From NCBI RefSeq assembly GCF_000633255.1, contig NZ_AYMJ01000033.1, positions 1 through 47,800 of the forward strand: a DNA stretch of 47,800 nt, written 5' to 3'. The number at the start of each line of letters is the position of its first letter. Within the stretch, counting starts at the first letter, position 1. Below the pieces are notes generated by a model. It searched no databases and was not told where the DNA came from. It saw nothing but the letters and a program-made list of their open reading frames with translations. A program made the translations under genes and the position numbers. Positions 1 through 9,100 of the stretch are shown here, piece after piece. Source of the stretch: Pseudomonas sp. H1h. Its GTDB lineage: Bacteria > Pseudomonadota > Gammaproteobacteria > Pseudomonadales > Pseudomonadaceae.

Positions 1-98
1 GCAACTTCTTGCGCACTTGGCTGTAAGGCTCGGCCTAGAGCGTCGGCATCACCACTACGGAACATAATTCACACATCAACTGCGCAACTTCTTGCGCA
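1..98. repeat. Palindromic repeat pair (TGCGCAA-N4-TTGCGCA), left cluster
   Basis: A complete 18-bp palindrome TGCGCAACTTCTTGCGCA lies at 81-98. A second copy, cut by the window edge, occupies 1-15 and is followed by CTTGGCTG. The same pair, with the same 83-bp start-to-start distance and the same CTTGGCTG flank, recurs at 14590-14690 upstream of hcp, while the DNA between the palindromes is not conserved. This looks like a pair of protein-binding sites (inference). The pair here lies 128 bp or more upstream of the peroxidase gene. I do not recognise the binding protein. Confidence 0.6.
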
Positions 99-225
99 GT
101 CGCATTCTGACGCTGTGATCCGGATCAGCCCTCCATGCGCCACGCTCAACGATAAACTGCGACGATTCTGCTAAGGTCATGCAACTTTGTCTGACCGTTC
201 ATGCAACAGTTTCAGGATCGCCAAA

Positions 226-1188
226 ATGCCAGTTGATCAAACTTCCCCGGAGCCGCAAGCCATCTGCAACCCGATCACCAGCAGCGCGATTTTCATCGTC
301 GCCACGCTGATGCCCGGCAGCGACGCCGCCAGCCAGGTGCGCGGCTGGTGCGGCGACATCGCCGCCCTCACCCGTTCGGTCGGCAAACGCGTGCCCAACG
401 GCAACCTGTCGTGTGTCTGCGGTTTCAGCGCCAGCGCCTGGGATGCCCTGTTCGGCAGCCCGCGCCCGGCTTCGCTGCATCCGTTCCGTGAGTTCGGCGT
501 GGAAGGCCGCCGCGCGGTGGCGACGCCGGGGGACATCCTGCTGCACATCCGTGCCGACCAGATGGATCTGTGTTTCGAACTGGCGACGCAGTTGTGCAGC
601 GCACTCAATGGCGCGATCACGGTGGTGGATGAGGTGCAGGGTTTCCGCTACTTCGACATGCGCAGCATCATCGGTTTCGTCGACGGCACCGAGAACCCGG
701 TGGGGCGCAAGGCAGACCACTTCACCCTGATCGGCAACGAAGACCCGGCGTTTGAATCCGGCAGCTACGTGCTGGTGCAGAAGTACCTGCACAAGATGGA
801 GGCGTGGAATGCGCTGAGCGTCGAAGCTCAGGAAAAGGTGATCGGCCGCACCAAGCTGGCCGACATCGAACTGGGTGAAGAGGTGAAACCGAGCAACTCC
901 CACAGCGCCCTGACGACCATCACCAAGGACGGCCAGGAGCAGAAGATCCTGCGTGACAACATGCCGTTCGGCCGCCCGGGGGCTGGCGAATTCGGCACCT
1001 TCTTCATCGGCTACGCGCGCTCGCCCGAACCGATCGAGCAGATGCTGGAGAACATGTTTGTCGGCAAACCCGTCGGCAACTATGACCGTTTGCTGGACTT
1101 CAGCACGGCGGTCACCGGGGGGCTGTTTTTCGTGCCTTCAGCCGACTTGCTCGAAGCGCTGGCGGATCGAGAGCCCGCGCAGGCGTGA
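226..1188 (+). CDS. DyP-type (dye-decolourising) haem peroxidase, YfeX-like
   Basis: This 320-residue protein belongs to the DyP peroxidase family, which uses haem and hydrogen peroxide to oxidise dyes, phenols or porphyrinogens. The diagnostic GFVDG motif with its distal aspartate (about Asp153) is at residues 150-154, within GFVDGTENP. A likely proximal haem histidine is in SNSHSAL (about His226), and the conserved arginine is in LRDNMPFG (about Arg243). There is no signal peptide, so the protein is probably cytoplasmic. The ATG at 226 is preferred over an upstream TTG at 187 because AGGA sits 8 nt before it and family members begin close to this point. It converges on rlhA with only 27 bp between the stop codons. 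The physiological substrate cannot be told from sequence. Confidence 0.93.
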   Translation: MPVDQTSPEPQAICNPITSSAIFIVATLMPGSDAASQVRGWCGDIAALTRSVGKRVPNGNLSCVCGFSASAWDALFGSPRPASLHPFREFGVEGRRAVATPGDILLHIRADQMDLCFELATQLCSALNGAITVVDEVQGFRYFDMRSIIGFVDGTENPVGRKADHFTLIGNEDPAFESGSYVLVQKYLHKMEAWNALSVEAQEKVIGRTKLADIELGEEVKPSNSHSALTTITKDGQEQKILRDNMPFGRPGAGEFGTFFIGYARSPEPIEQMLENMFVGKPVGNYDRLLDFSTAVTGGLFFVPSADLLEALADREPAQA

Positions 1189-1215
1189 CACCGTAGCGCC
1201 ACGCCCGCCCGTCAC

Positions 1216-3204
1216 TCAGTGTGGCGCGCGCGGGATGGTTTTCAGCAGGTCTTCGGGGCTGATGTGACCCACCACGCTGCCCGGTTGCGGCATGTTGAGG
1301 ATGTGGCCTTTCATCTTCCCGATGATGTGCATCTCGCACGGCTTGCAGTCGAACTTCAGGGTCAGCACTTCGTCGCCGTGAATCAACTGCATCGGCGCAA
1401 CCTTGGTGCGCACACCGGTCACACCCTTGGCCTGTTTCGGGCACAGGTTGAACGAGAAACGCAGGCAGTGCTTGGTGATCATCACCGGCACTTCGCCGGC
1501 CTCTTCGTGGGCCTCGTACGCCGCATCGATCAGCTTCACACCGTGGCGGTGATAGAAGTCCCGCGCCTTCTGGTTGTAGACGTTGGCGAGGAACGACAGG
1601 TGCGACTCCGGGTACACCGGCGGCGGCGTGGTTTCGGCCTTGCGGCCACCCCGCGGGTGCGCCGCGACGCGGGCGGCGGTCAGCGCTTCGATCACTTCGC
1701 GGCGCAAGGCCTTGAGCTGCGAGTTAGGAATGAAGAACGCCTGCGGTGCATCCAGCTTCACGTCGATCGCGTGGTACTGGGTGGTGCCGAGCTGGCCGAG
1801 CAGGTCTTGCAGTTGCTCGAGCGCCTGCTCCGGCTTGTTGGCCACGCCGAAGGGACCGTTCAGGGTCACGCTGGCACTGATGCCCTCTTCACTGGTGGCG
1901 GTCACTTCCAGCTGTTCTTCACGCAGACGCGCAACCCAGCTCAGGGCCACGCGGCGCTCGGCGGACGTCTTCTGCAGCGCCTGTTGCCAGTTGTGGTCGA
2001 GGTTGCGGTTCAGCGGATGGTTCGGGCGCAGCTTGTACAGGCCGTCCGGCATCTCGTTCGGCTCGACGCGGTAGCGATAGCGCTTCTCGCCGTCTTCTTC
2101 GAACTCGCCCTTGGGCTCGGCGATGTTGGCGCGGAAACCCACCACTTCACGCTTGACCAGTACGTTGAGGCCATCGCCGTTGGACAGCGGCTCCTGGGTC
2201 ACCACCTGCATGTCACGCTTGCCGACTTTCTCGACCGTGCCCACTGGCAGGCCGGTGAAGGTCGGCGAATCGAACGCGCCGATGTCGATCTTGCGATCGG
2301 TGACGAAGTAGTCGGTGCTGCCACGGTGGAAAGTTTTTTCCGGGTCCGGCAGGAAGAAATGCGCGGTACGGCCGCTGGAGGCGCGGGCCAGGTCCGGGCG
2401 GTCTTCGAGCACGTCGTCGAGGCGTTGGCGGTAATAGGCGGTGATGTTCTTCACATAGCCCATGTCCTTGTAGCGACCTTCGATCTTGAACGAGCGCACA
2501 CCGGCCTCGACCAGCGCGCGGATGTTGGCGCTCTGGTTGTTGTCCTTCATCGACAGCAGGTGTTTTTCGTAGGCGATCACCCCACCCTTTTCGTCTTTCA
2601 GGGTGTACGGCAAGCGGCACGCCTGGGAGCAGTCGCCACGGTTGGCGCTGCGGCCGGTTTGCGCATGGGAGATGTTGCACTGCCCGGAGAACGCCACGCA
2701 CAGGGCGCCGTGGATGAAGAACTCGATGGCGGCATCGGTTTCATCGGCGATGGCGCGGATTTCTTTCAGGTTCAGCTCACGGGCCAGCACCAGTTGCGAG
2801 AAACCGGCCTGATCGAGGAACTTTGCCCGCTCAAGCGTACGGATGTCGGTCTGGGTACTGGCATGCAGTTCGATCGGCGGAATGTCCAGTTCCATCACGC
2901 CCAGGTCCTGGACGATCAGCGCGTCGACACCGGCGTCGTACAACTGGTGGATCAGCTTGCGGGCTGGCTCCAGTTCGTTGTCGTGCAGGATGGTGTTGAT
3001 GGTGGTGAAAATGCGCGCGTGATAGCGGCGGGCAAACTCCACCAGCTCGGCGATTTCGCTCACCTCGTTGCAGGCGTTATGGCGTGCGCCGAAGCTCGGA
3101 CCGCCGATGTACACGGCGTCGGCGCCGTGCAGGATGGCTTCACGGGCAATGGCCACGTCACGGGCGGGGCTGAGCAGTTCCAGGTGATGCTTGGGCAAGG
3201 ACAT
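1216..3204 (-). CDS. rlhA: 23S rRNA 5-hydroxycytidine C2501 synthase RlhA (peptidase U32 family)
   Basis: This 662-residue protein matches E. coli RlhA (YdcP) along its whole length, starting with HHLELLSPARD and GADAVYIGG at the N-terminus. RlhA-type U32 proteins hydroxylate cytidine 2501 of 23S rRNA in the peptidyl-transferase centre. The N-terminal U32 barrel includes the cysteine-containing stretch CSQACRLPY. The C-terminal half is the longer extension that separates RlhA (about 650 aa) from the shorter TrhP/YegQ tRNA enzyme (about 450 aa). It ends in a second cysteine-rich segment with KHCLRF, NLCPKQ and CKPCEMH, a plausible metal or Fe-S ligand set. The start is the ATG at 3204; no good Shine-Dalgarno sequence is visible, the leader being A-rich. 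It appears monocistronic. Confidence 0.93.
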   Translation of the reverse strand: MSLPKHHLELLSPARDVAIAREAILHGADAVYIGGPSFGARHNACNEVSEIAELVEFARRYHARIFTTINTILHDNELEPARKLIHQLYDAGVDALIVQDLGVMELDIPPIELHASTQTDIRTLERAKFLDQAGFSQLVLARELNLKEIRAIADETDAAIEFFIHGALCVAFSGQCNISHAQTGRSANRGDCSQACRLPYTLKDEKGGVIAYEKHLLSMKDNNQSANIRALVEAGVRSFKIEGRYKDMGYVKNITAYYRQRLDDVLEDRPDLARASSGRTAHFFLPDPEKTFHRGSTDYFVTDRKIDIGAFDSPTFTGLPVGTVEKVGKRDMQVVTQEPLSNGDGLNVLVKREVVGFRANIAEPKGEFEEDGEKRYRYRVEPNEMPDGLYKLRPNHPLNRNLDHNWQQALQKTSAERRVALSWVARLREEQLEVTATSEEGISASVTLNGPFGVANKPEQALEQLQDLLGQLGTTQYHAIDVKLDAPQAFFIPNSQLKALRREVIEALTAARVAAHPRGGRKAETTPPPVYPESHLSFLANVYNQKARDFYHRHGVKLIDAAYEAHEEAGEVPVMITKHCLRFSFNLCPKQAKGVTGVRTKVAPMQLIHGDEVLTLKFDCKPCEMHIIGKMKGHILNMPQPGSVVGHISPEDLLKTIPRAPH

Positions 3205-3401
3205 AGTTTTTTTAGTCAGGCTGTCACGGTTAAGGCGCGCATTGTATCTGCGAAACGCCCGGCCGGCACGTCTGTGCTGCCAAGTGGCAGGCCTTGTGCG
3301 AGGGAATCTGCGGCAGGTTGAAGGTTTTTTTGGCAGACAGGCTGGCTGACGCTCACAGGGAACTGCGGTGGCCCGCTATAGGCGGGTTCGCACAAATCAA
3401 T

Positions 3402-3487
3402 GTGGGAGCGAGCCTGCTCGCGAAAGCGATTTGTCAGTCAGAGATGTTTTGTCTGACAGGCGCTTTCGCGAGCAGGCTCGCTCCCAC
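3402..3487. repeat. REP pair (inverted), rlhA-ridA gap
   Basis: Two REP palindromes in opposite orientation (3402-3428 and 3461-3487) share the core GAGCGAGCCTGCTCGC and can fold into one long cruciform. This is the standard Pseudomonas REP doublet, just downstream of the RidA-family gene. Confidence 0.9.
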
Positions 3488-3494
3488 AGGGAAA

Positions 3495-3875
3495 TCAGGC
3501 CTTGGCGGCCATCGCGGTGACTTCTACGCGCATACCCTCAACCGCCAGCGACGCCACGCCAACAGCAGCGCGCACCGGCCATGGCTTGGCGAAGAAGCGC
3601 TTGTAGACTTCGTTGAATGCCGCGCGATCAGCCATGTCGGTGAGGTAGATGGTCAGGTGCATGACCCGATCCATCGAACTGCCCGCCCGCTCCAGCGCCA
3701 CCTTCAGCGCCTGCAAGGTGCATTCGCTTTGCAGGGTGATGTCGCCCAGCTCCAGGCTGCCGTCGGCGCGGGTCGGGATCTGGGTCGAAACCAGGATGCC
3801 GTTGAAACCGACAACGTCGGAGGAAATCGAATCCGCATCCGGATCAGGGGTGAAGCTGAGGTCATGATTAGCCAT
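3495..3875 (-). CDS. RidA/YjgF/UK114 family protein (enamine/imine deaminase)
   Basis: This 126-residue single-domain protein has the usual RidA length. RidA enzymes hydrolyse reactive enamines and imines released by PLP-dependent dehydratases. Family features include the N-terminal FTPDPDADSIS stretch, the central LQALKVALERAGSSMDRV helix, VMHLTIYLTDMADRAAFNEV, and WPVRAAVGVASLA followed by VEVTAMA at the end. The arginine in PVRAAV falls where the carboxylate-binding arginine of active RidA proteins lies, although the neighbouring residues differ from the archetype, so it may belong to another Rid subgroup. It lies between a REP doublet and a tRNA gene and shows no operon partner. The start is ATG at 3875 with a weak GAGA upstream. 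Confidence 0.88.
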   Translation of the reverse strand: MANHDLSFTPDPDADSISSDVVGFNGILVSTQIPTRADGSLELGDITLQSECTLQALKVALERAGSSMDRVMHLTIYLTDMADRAAFNEVYKRFFAKPWPVRAAVGVASLAVEGMRVEVTAMAAKA

Positions 3876-4003
3876 GTAAGTCTCTTGTCTGGAGAGAGTG
3901 AGGGTCGCCGGGCAACAACCCGCCGGGACTTTTCGCGGGGGAGTTTACAACAGTCAATCGCTCCGGCTCAGGCAACTGTCTAGGCCAGACACAAATCGCG
4001 CGC

Positions 4004-4040
4004 ATAAAAAAACGCCAGCCCTTTCGGACTGGCGTTTTTC
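4004..4040 (-). terminator. Rho-independent terminator of tRNA-Gln
   Basis: An inverted repeat, ACGCCAG (4012-4018) with CTGGCGT (4029-4035), is flanked by A and T runs. On the minus strand it lies 7 nt beyond the tRNA 3' end. The symmetrical A/T runs mean it could also act in the plus direction. Confidence 0.85.
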
Positions 4041-4046
4041 TGAATA

Positions 4047-4121
4047 TGGCAGGGGCGGCTGGATTCGAACCAACGCATGGCAGGATCAAAACCTGCTGCC
4101 TTACCGCTTGGCGACGCCCCT
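4047..4121 (-). tRNA. tRNA-Gln (anticodon TTG)
   Basis: Read on the minus strand, the 75-nt gene begins AGGGGCG and ends CGCCCCT-G-CCA, which gives a 7-bp acceptor stem, a G discriminator base and an encoded CCA. The anticodon arm is GCAGG-TTTTGAT-CCTGC, with anticodon TTG (glutamine). The T-arm contains GGTTCGAATCC. A terminator follows directly. It stands alone with no other tRNA nearby. Confidence 0.96.
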
Positions 4122-4258
4122 GTATCTCAAGCTCTGTAACAAGCTCTGCGAGAATGGGCCGCAATTTACCAACCTTTTTCTGATCTGGGAAGCCCTGCGT
4201 GCAAAAAAATTTGTTTTAAAACAGCCAGTTATTCCTGAACCAAGACAAACGCCGCGAT

Positions 4259-4642
4259 TCACTTCGACAAATTCAACGCAATCGCCTCGCGAATCAGCGC
4301 TTTCAAGGCCTGCGCATCGACCTGGTCGCCCTCGTGAAAATCAATCGCCCGCCGAGTGTTGCCCTCAAGGCTGGCGTTGAACAACCCCGCAGGATCGGCC
4401 AGCGCCGCGCCCTTGGCGAAGGTCATCTTCACCGCCGCCTTGTAGGTCTCCCCGGTGCAAATGATGCCGCCCCGCGACCACACCGGAACACCCCGCCACT
4501 TCCACTCCTCCACCACCTCGGGGTCAGCCTGGTGAATGACCTTGCGAATCTCGCCGAGGATGGCACCACGCCAATCGACCAGTTCAGCGATTCGAGCGTC
4601 GATGAGTGCCGAGGCGTCGGTGAGCGGTTTTTTGGGTTTCAT
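4259..4642 (-). CDS. DUF1801 domain protein (YdhG-like)
   Basis: This 127-residue cytoplasmic protein matches the DUF1801 family. Visible family features are VIHQADPEVVEEWKWRGVPVW near residues 40-60, ICTGETYKAAVKMTFAKGA, and LEGNTRRAIDFHEGD, followed by a short C-terminal helix (ALKALIREAIALN). The biochemical function of DUF1801 is not established to my knowledge. The ATG at 4642 is chosen because GAGGAG stands upstream and the family starts here; an upstream in-frame start at 4708 would run into the preceding gene. The gene follows the small secreted protein on the same strand after 37 bp, so the two may be cotranscribed. Confidence 0.82.
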   Translation of the reverse strand: MKPKKPLTDASALIDARIAELVDWRGAILGEIRKVIHQADPEVVEEWKWRGVPVWSRGGIICTGETYKAAVKMTFAKGAALADPAGLFNASLEGNTRRAIDFHEGDQVDAQALKALIREAIALNLSK

Positions 4643-4679
4643 GGCGAGGTTCTCCTCGGTGTCGTTTGAATCGTTTCGA

Positions 4680-5075
4680 TTACAAGCCGATTTGCTTGAG
4701 CCCCTCACGCATCCCTTGATCCGCTTGCTCGCACCATTGCTTGAGGTTCAGATCCGGCGGCAGGTTGCCTTCCAGGCTCTTGTATTGACCGTCAGCCAAC
4801 ACTTCGCCTTTGCGACCGAAACCTTCGCTCTTGTCGCCATCGGCCTTGTCGAACTCGCCCGGCATATTCGCAACGAACGCCACCATTTTGTTGGCGTTTT
4901 CAGTGCTGTCCGCTTTCAGGTAGCCCTTGTCGACGCAATGCTTGATCAGGCCCGACATGTTACGGCCGCTGTCGTACATGCCTTTCAGGGTAGCGGGATC
5001 TGGCGCTTCTGCGTGGGCCAGACCAGAGAGGCCGACAGTGGCGGCGATAGCGAGAAACAAAGAAGTGGCTTTCAT
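4680..5075 (-). CDS. Small secreted/periplasmic protein of unknown function
   Basis: This 131-residue protein starts with a clear signal peptide (Lys3, hydrophobic LFLAIAATVGLSGLA, cleavage expected after AHA near residue 22). The mature part of about 109 residues is hydrophilic and carries two cysteines, KHCVDKGYL and KQWCEQAD, which could form a disulphide in the periplasm. Other landmarks are TLKGMYDSGRNMSGLIKHC and FGRKGEVLADGQYKSLEGN. I recognise no enzyme motif and cannot assign a function. It precedes the DUF1801 gene on the same strand and is preceded by AAAGGAATAAAT as its ribosome-binding region. It lies beyond the PAAR gene, but nothing in it indicates a T6SS role. Confidence 0.75.
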   Translation of the reverse strand: MKATSLFLAIAATVGLSGLAHAEAPDPATLKGMYDSGRNMSGLIKHCVDKGYLKADSTENANKMVAFVANMPGEFDKADGDKSEGFGRKGEVLADGQYKSLEGNLPPDLNLKQWCEQADQGMREGLKQIGL

Positions 5076-5132
5076 ATTTATTCCTTTAACATCCAGAGAG
5101 TTTTGAGTTCCATCGTTACTTCAATTACCGGC

Positions 5133-5228
5133 TTACTCGAACAGCCTGACGTTGATCCAGCCTGTAAAACCCTCGGCTTGTTGGTTGGCATCAATATTCA
5201 GGCGATGCAGTAGAACGACTTCATTCAT
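5133..5228 (-). CDS. Possible small ORF (31 aa) downstream of PAAR
   Basis: Starting at ATG 5228, an ORF encodes a 31-residue peptide beginning MNEVVLLHRLNID and ending EGFTGWINVRLFE. It fills most of the gap between PAAR and the secreted protein and lies on the same strand. Its ribosome-binding site is poor (GAAGGG about 11 nt upstream). It shares the string EGF-x-G-(x)W with the other small ORF at 5600-5680. It may be a real small gene or a remnant; evidence is limited to the reading frame. Confidence 0.25.
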   Translation of the reverse strand: MNEVVLLHRLNIDANQQAEGFTGWINVRLFE

Positions 5229-5302
5229 GCTTCAAGTACCCTTCAAACAGGCGGCAGGAACCCACCGCCCTGCAAAAGGCAATCGATGCACAAAATATGG
5301 AT

Positions 5303-5566
5303 TCAGCTGATCACAGCCCCTTTCGGCCCACTGGCAATCAACGCCGCACCGCAGGCGGTCTTCATGCCGTCGAGTGCGATGGGTACGCCATCGACGGTGT
5401 AGGTGCTGCTGCCCTCGGCAATCGGGAAAATCCCCTTGCACAACGGGCAACTGACCTTGTGCCCAACCCCGGCAATCGGCTTGCCGTTGAGGTCGGTCCG
5501 AGAAAAGGCTTCGAGGACCTTGCCACCGTGAGTGGTGGAGTCGCCCAAGCGAATGGCGTCTTTCAT
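5303..5566 (-). CDS. PAAR-domain protein (T6SS spike tip)
   Basis: This 87-residue protein is almost entirely a PAAR domain. PAAR proteins form the sharp cone on the VgrG trimer and help load effectors. Typical features are AIRLGDSTTHGGKVLEA near the N-terminus, a central VGHKVSCPLCKGIFPI with a CPLC pair, and ALDGMKTACGAALIAS near the end. His13, the CxxC pair and the late cysteine are candidates for the metal site seen in PAAR tips. The start at 5566 has a strong AAGGAG upstream. The gene lies on the same strand downstream of hcp, vgrG, rhs and the immunity gene. The Rhs protein in this cluster has no obvious N-terminal PAAR of its own, so this free-standing PAAR is the natural tip for that VgrG (inference). 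Confidence 0.9.
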   Translation of the reverse strand: MKDAIRLGDSTTHGGKVLEAFSRTDLNGKPIAGVGHKVSCPLCKGIFPIAEGSSTYTVDGVPIALDGMKTACGAALIASGPKGAVIS

Positions 5567-5599
5567 GTTGTCACTCCTTTGACTCTGAGCTGGATGGCG

Positions 5600-5680
5600 T
5601 TACTCCGTCATCCAGCTGCCTTCAAACCCTTCGGGGTCGAGCATCAATTTCGCACCTGTGGGCAGGCTGCGACTACTCAT
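5600..5680 (-). CDS. Possible small ORF (26 aa) between immunity gene and PAAR
   Basis: ATG at 5678-5680 opens a 26-codon frame beginning MSSRSLPTGAKLML and ending DPEGFEGSWMTE, 22 bp after the SUKH gene and 33 bp before PAAR. No good ribosome-binding site precedes it. It could be a small gene or the residue of a lost reading frame. Confidence 0.22.
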   Translation of the reverse strand: MSSRSLPTGAKLMLDPEGFEGSWMTE

Positions 5681-5702
5681 GACTAGCGCCAGCATCAAAA
5701 CA

Positions 5703-6131
5703 TCAGCCTGGCCGCCCCGGCATGACAAGAAATGCGGCAAAACTTTCCGCTACCTGGTCAATTTCACCGGTTTCGTGAGACCACAAGACCACGACCGGCT
5801 CTCCTGTCTGCCCCGTTACCGCATAGTTAAAGCAGTAATAATCCCCCGTGCCAAACTCGGCGAACGGCAGAAGTCCTGAAAAGTCGGTAGAGGTATCGGA
5901 AAAATTCTCCAGCCAGTCCTGCCAGTCCTTCTTAAAGTGATGATCGATCGATTCCCAGGTCTTCCTTGGGTCACGAGCGTCCAGAACGGGGAAAATCGTT
6001 AACGCCCCCAGTGACTTTCCGTTATTTGAAAGAAGCCAATCGGAAAAGGACTTGGGCAGTGTTCGGCCCAGTTTCTTTTCTTCTTCCTGAATAGCGTCTG
6101 TCGTTGTACCAATCACACGTGTCTTAGACAT
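5703..6131 (-). CDS. SMI1/KNR4 (SUKH) family immunity protein
   Basis: This 142-residue protein has the SUKH-fold pattern: an N-terminal helix (TDAIQEEEKKLGRTLPKSFSDWLLSNNG), then GALTIFPVLDARDP, a mid-segment of tryptophan-rich helix (WQDWLENF), LLPFAEFGTGDYYCFNY, GEPVVVLWSHETGEIDQVAESFAAFL. SUKH proteins are common immunity factors that neutralise nuclease toxins in polymorphic toxin systems. The gene starts 10 bp after the rhs stop with GAGGA upstream of its ATG, the position expected for the cognate antidote of the Rhs C-terminal toxin. Base composition is slightly more AT-rich than its neighbours, as is usual for such exchangeable cassettes. Confidence 0.88.
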   Translation of the reverse strand: MSKTRVIGTTTDAIQEEEKKLGRTLPKSFSDWLLSNNGKSLGALTIFPVLDARDPRKTWESIDHHFKKDWQDWLENFSDTSTDFSGLLPFAEFGTGDYYCFNYAVTGQTGEPVVVLWSHETGEIDQVAESFAAFLVMPGRPG

Positions 6132-6141
6132 AAATCCTCGC

Positions 6142-9100
6142 TTATGGAAGCGCCCCTCGTTTAGGCAGACTTAACTTACCCGTTCCCGGAAAACCCGATT
6201 TAGGCATTCTCGCAGTCCAGCATCCGCCGCGTTTTCGCCAGTAACGGTGTTGAATGCCGCGGTGATCGGCTGCCAGCATCGGGTCGGCGTGAGAATAGTC
6301 ATACCCTGAGTCATTCTCGAACCGTGGACGGTGTGCCAACTCATAGCCTGGCGGTGCCTTGATATTGGCTTGCTTGCCGGCGTCTACTCGGCTTGCCTGA
6401 TTTTTGATCCAGCCGCGCATTGAAGACGGCGTATTCGGATCTTCCATGACCTGGCGCCAGCGTGCGTCCTGGTTGACGTAAGGCTCACCACAGCAACAGG
6501 TTTTTGCCAGCCCGAGCGGATCGATCCAGCCGGTAGGATTGGGTGCATAACTGTAAAGATTCAATCCACCGACGTAGCTGATCGGGTCCTGCCCGATAAA
6601 TCGGCCGGTATCGGGATCGTAATAGCGGTGTCGATTGTAATGAAGTCCGGTTTCGTGGTCATGGTACTGCCCCTGGAACCGCAGCGGATTGGTTACACCC
6701 TCTCGCCGTGCACCCGAAGAGCGCTGTTCCTGAACCGAGCCCCAAGCCTTGTATTCGGCACTCCAGGCGATCTCACCCTGCGCATCGGTCAACTCTCGCG
6801 GCGTTCCCAGATGGTCGCATTGATACCAGTTCAATACGTCAACAGGTTGAATGGCAACTTTATGGTTCCATAACGGATCATCTTCCAGACTGTAATCACC
6901 ACTGGAATCAGGCAATCCCGTCAGATCGATGGCTCTATGGATCAGCGCCTGGGCAACCGGGACAAAAGTGCCGGGTTCAAAGATGTAATGCACGGTGCGC
7001 CCCGTGCCGACGTCCTGTTGGGACGGACTGCTTTCCCAGGCAAGATTGTCACCGTCCCATCCATACAATGTGAAACCGCAGCCAGACTCCCGCTGTTTTC
7101 GAGCATATTCACTTTGATTCCACAGCGAACCCGCTTCCGGGCGCTGTTTGAAATGCACGTTGGAGTTTTTATACAGACGTCGGCCCAGAGCATCGTAAGC
7201 AAAATCCACGGCCAGGCGAGCGTCGTCAAAATGCACCAGTCGATCGAAAAGATCCCAGCGCATCTCGCGGCGGCTACCGTTATGCCAACGCACCGTCTCA
7301 TTGCCGCGCTCGTCGTATTCGTAATGGGTACCTGCATAGTGGCGCAGCAAGTTATCGATCAGTTTGCTGCGTAGCGGCGTCTGTTCCAGCGGTCGGCGGA
7401 TCTGCGTGGTCTGGTTGTCCAGAAGATTACCGGCCGGATCGAAGTCGAAGGTTTCCACTCCCTGTCGAGTGGTGGCTGCAAGCAAGCGTCCCACCGGGTC
7501 ATAACGGTAGGACGACAAACCATGAAAACTGTCGTCCAGATCCGTCAGTTCACCCACGGCATCGTATTTGTACTCACGCTTCAATACGGCTGTTTTGCTG
7601 TCGCCGTGTATGAGCAGTTGCTGTTGCAACTTCCCGGCCGGATCCCATTTTTGGGTTTGCAGCAGGCGATTACCCTGATGACGAACCACCTCTCGATGCA
7701 AATCGTCGCGCTCATAGCCGACCAGTTCGTGCTCGTCCAGCCGTAGCCCCAACAAATGGCCGCTGCCATACGTGAGCCAACTGACCCGGTGACCATCAGG
7801 ACGCGTCGTTGCGACACGCTGATTGAGTACGTCGTACTCGTGCTGCCAGACCGCAACCAGTGGCTTTTCCAGGCCAAGATAGTGTTGGTGCTCACGCAGC
7901 AGGTTCCCGGCAGGGTCATGGAACCATTGCAGTCGGCTGTCAGCATTGCTCGCCATGACCAGGTTCCCATTGCCGTCATAGGCGAAGGTCTCGCTTTGCT
8001 GTTGATTGCCCAGACTGGCGCGACGCTCCGTTATGCGGCCCATCGGATCGTAGCTCAGAGCAATGCTGCGCTCTGCGGTACGGGTGCCCACCAGCCGACC
8101 TGAGACGGAGTCGTACTGATAGCGTGTCGTTCGACCGTCGAAGCCGGTCTCCATCAGGAGACGTCCCACCGGGTCGTAGTGGAACTGCGCACTGCTCTCG
8201 TTTTCGTTTTCCAGATTCGTCAATCTTCCGAGCCGATCCCAGCGATAACGCAAGGTCTGTTCGGCTGCATCGACTCGTTCGGAAATCAATCCGGCGGCGG
8301 TGTAGCTCCAGGTGGTGCAACGATCCAGTCCATCGGTGTAAGCCAGCAACCGCCCCTCGGCATCGCGCTGAAAGCGCTCCTCGGTCTTGTCCGGGTGCTT
8401 GATCAATACCAGGTGCCCAGCCTTGTATTGATATTCAGTGCTGTTCCCGAGCGCATCGGTGAAGCAAACCATCTGGCCCGGTTCGTTGTATTCCCAGGCG
8501 CTGGTCTTGCCCGAGCAATCGACATACTCCACCAACTGTCCGGCATTGTTGTAGGCCAGCGTTTTCTCGTTGCCGTTGGCGTCCTTGATCGCGGTCGGCC
8601 GGCCAGTCTTGTCGTAGGCGTATTCCGTCTTGTTGCCCAACGGATCGACAGTTTCGACGAGATTCCCCTGATTATCGTAGGCACGAAGCCATTGACCGCC
8701 CTCCGCGTCACTTATCTTGATCAGCAAGTCCTGATCGTTGTAAGCGAAATGCACTACCGTGTGATCAGCCTGGATGTGTTCGAGACGGTTGCCGCGCTCA
8801 TCGTAGCGATACTGATCCGTGCTGCCATCGGCATGTACATGACGAATCACGTTCTTGGCTTCATCTCGGAACAACCATTCCGAACGCTCATCCGGGTATC
8901 GAATGCGGTACGTGTAACCAAGAATGTCGTAGTAATGCCAAGTCTCGCCGCCATGCGCGTCGGTGACATAAGTCAGGCGAATGTTTTCGTCCCACTCAAG
9001 GCGTGTATCGAAGCTGCCATCGTCTGCCCATTCACGAATGGCTCTGGCATCGGCACCTGTACCCTGCCACTGCAGATTCATTGCGCGGTGGGTACGGTCG

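Noticed and set aside
1219..3321. 700-codon frame antisense to rlhA
   Set aside because: Shadow of the RlhA gene, which matches its family along the whole length.
3294..3983. Plus-strand frame over the ridA-like gene and REP doublet
   Set aside because: It crosses REP elements and is antisense to a clear RidA protein.
4004..4121. tRNA-Gln as a possible island attachment site
   Set aside because: The tRNA is intact, and no integrase or repeated tRNA 3' end was found in the window, although a remote partner cannot be excluded.
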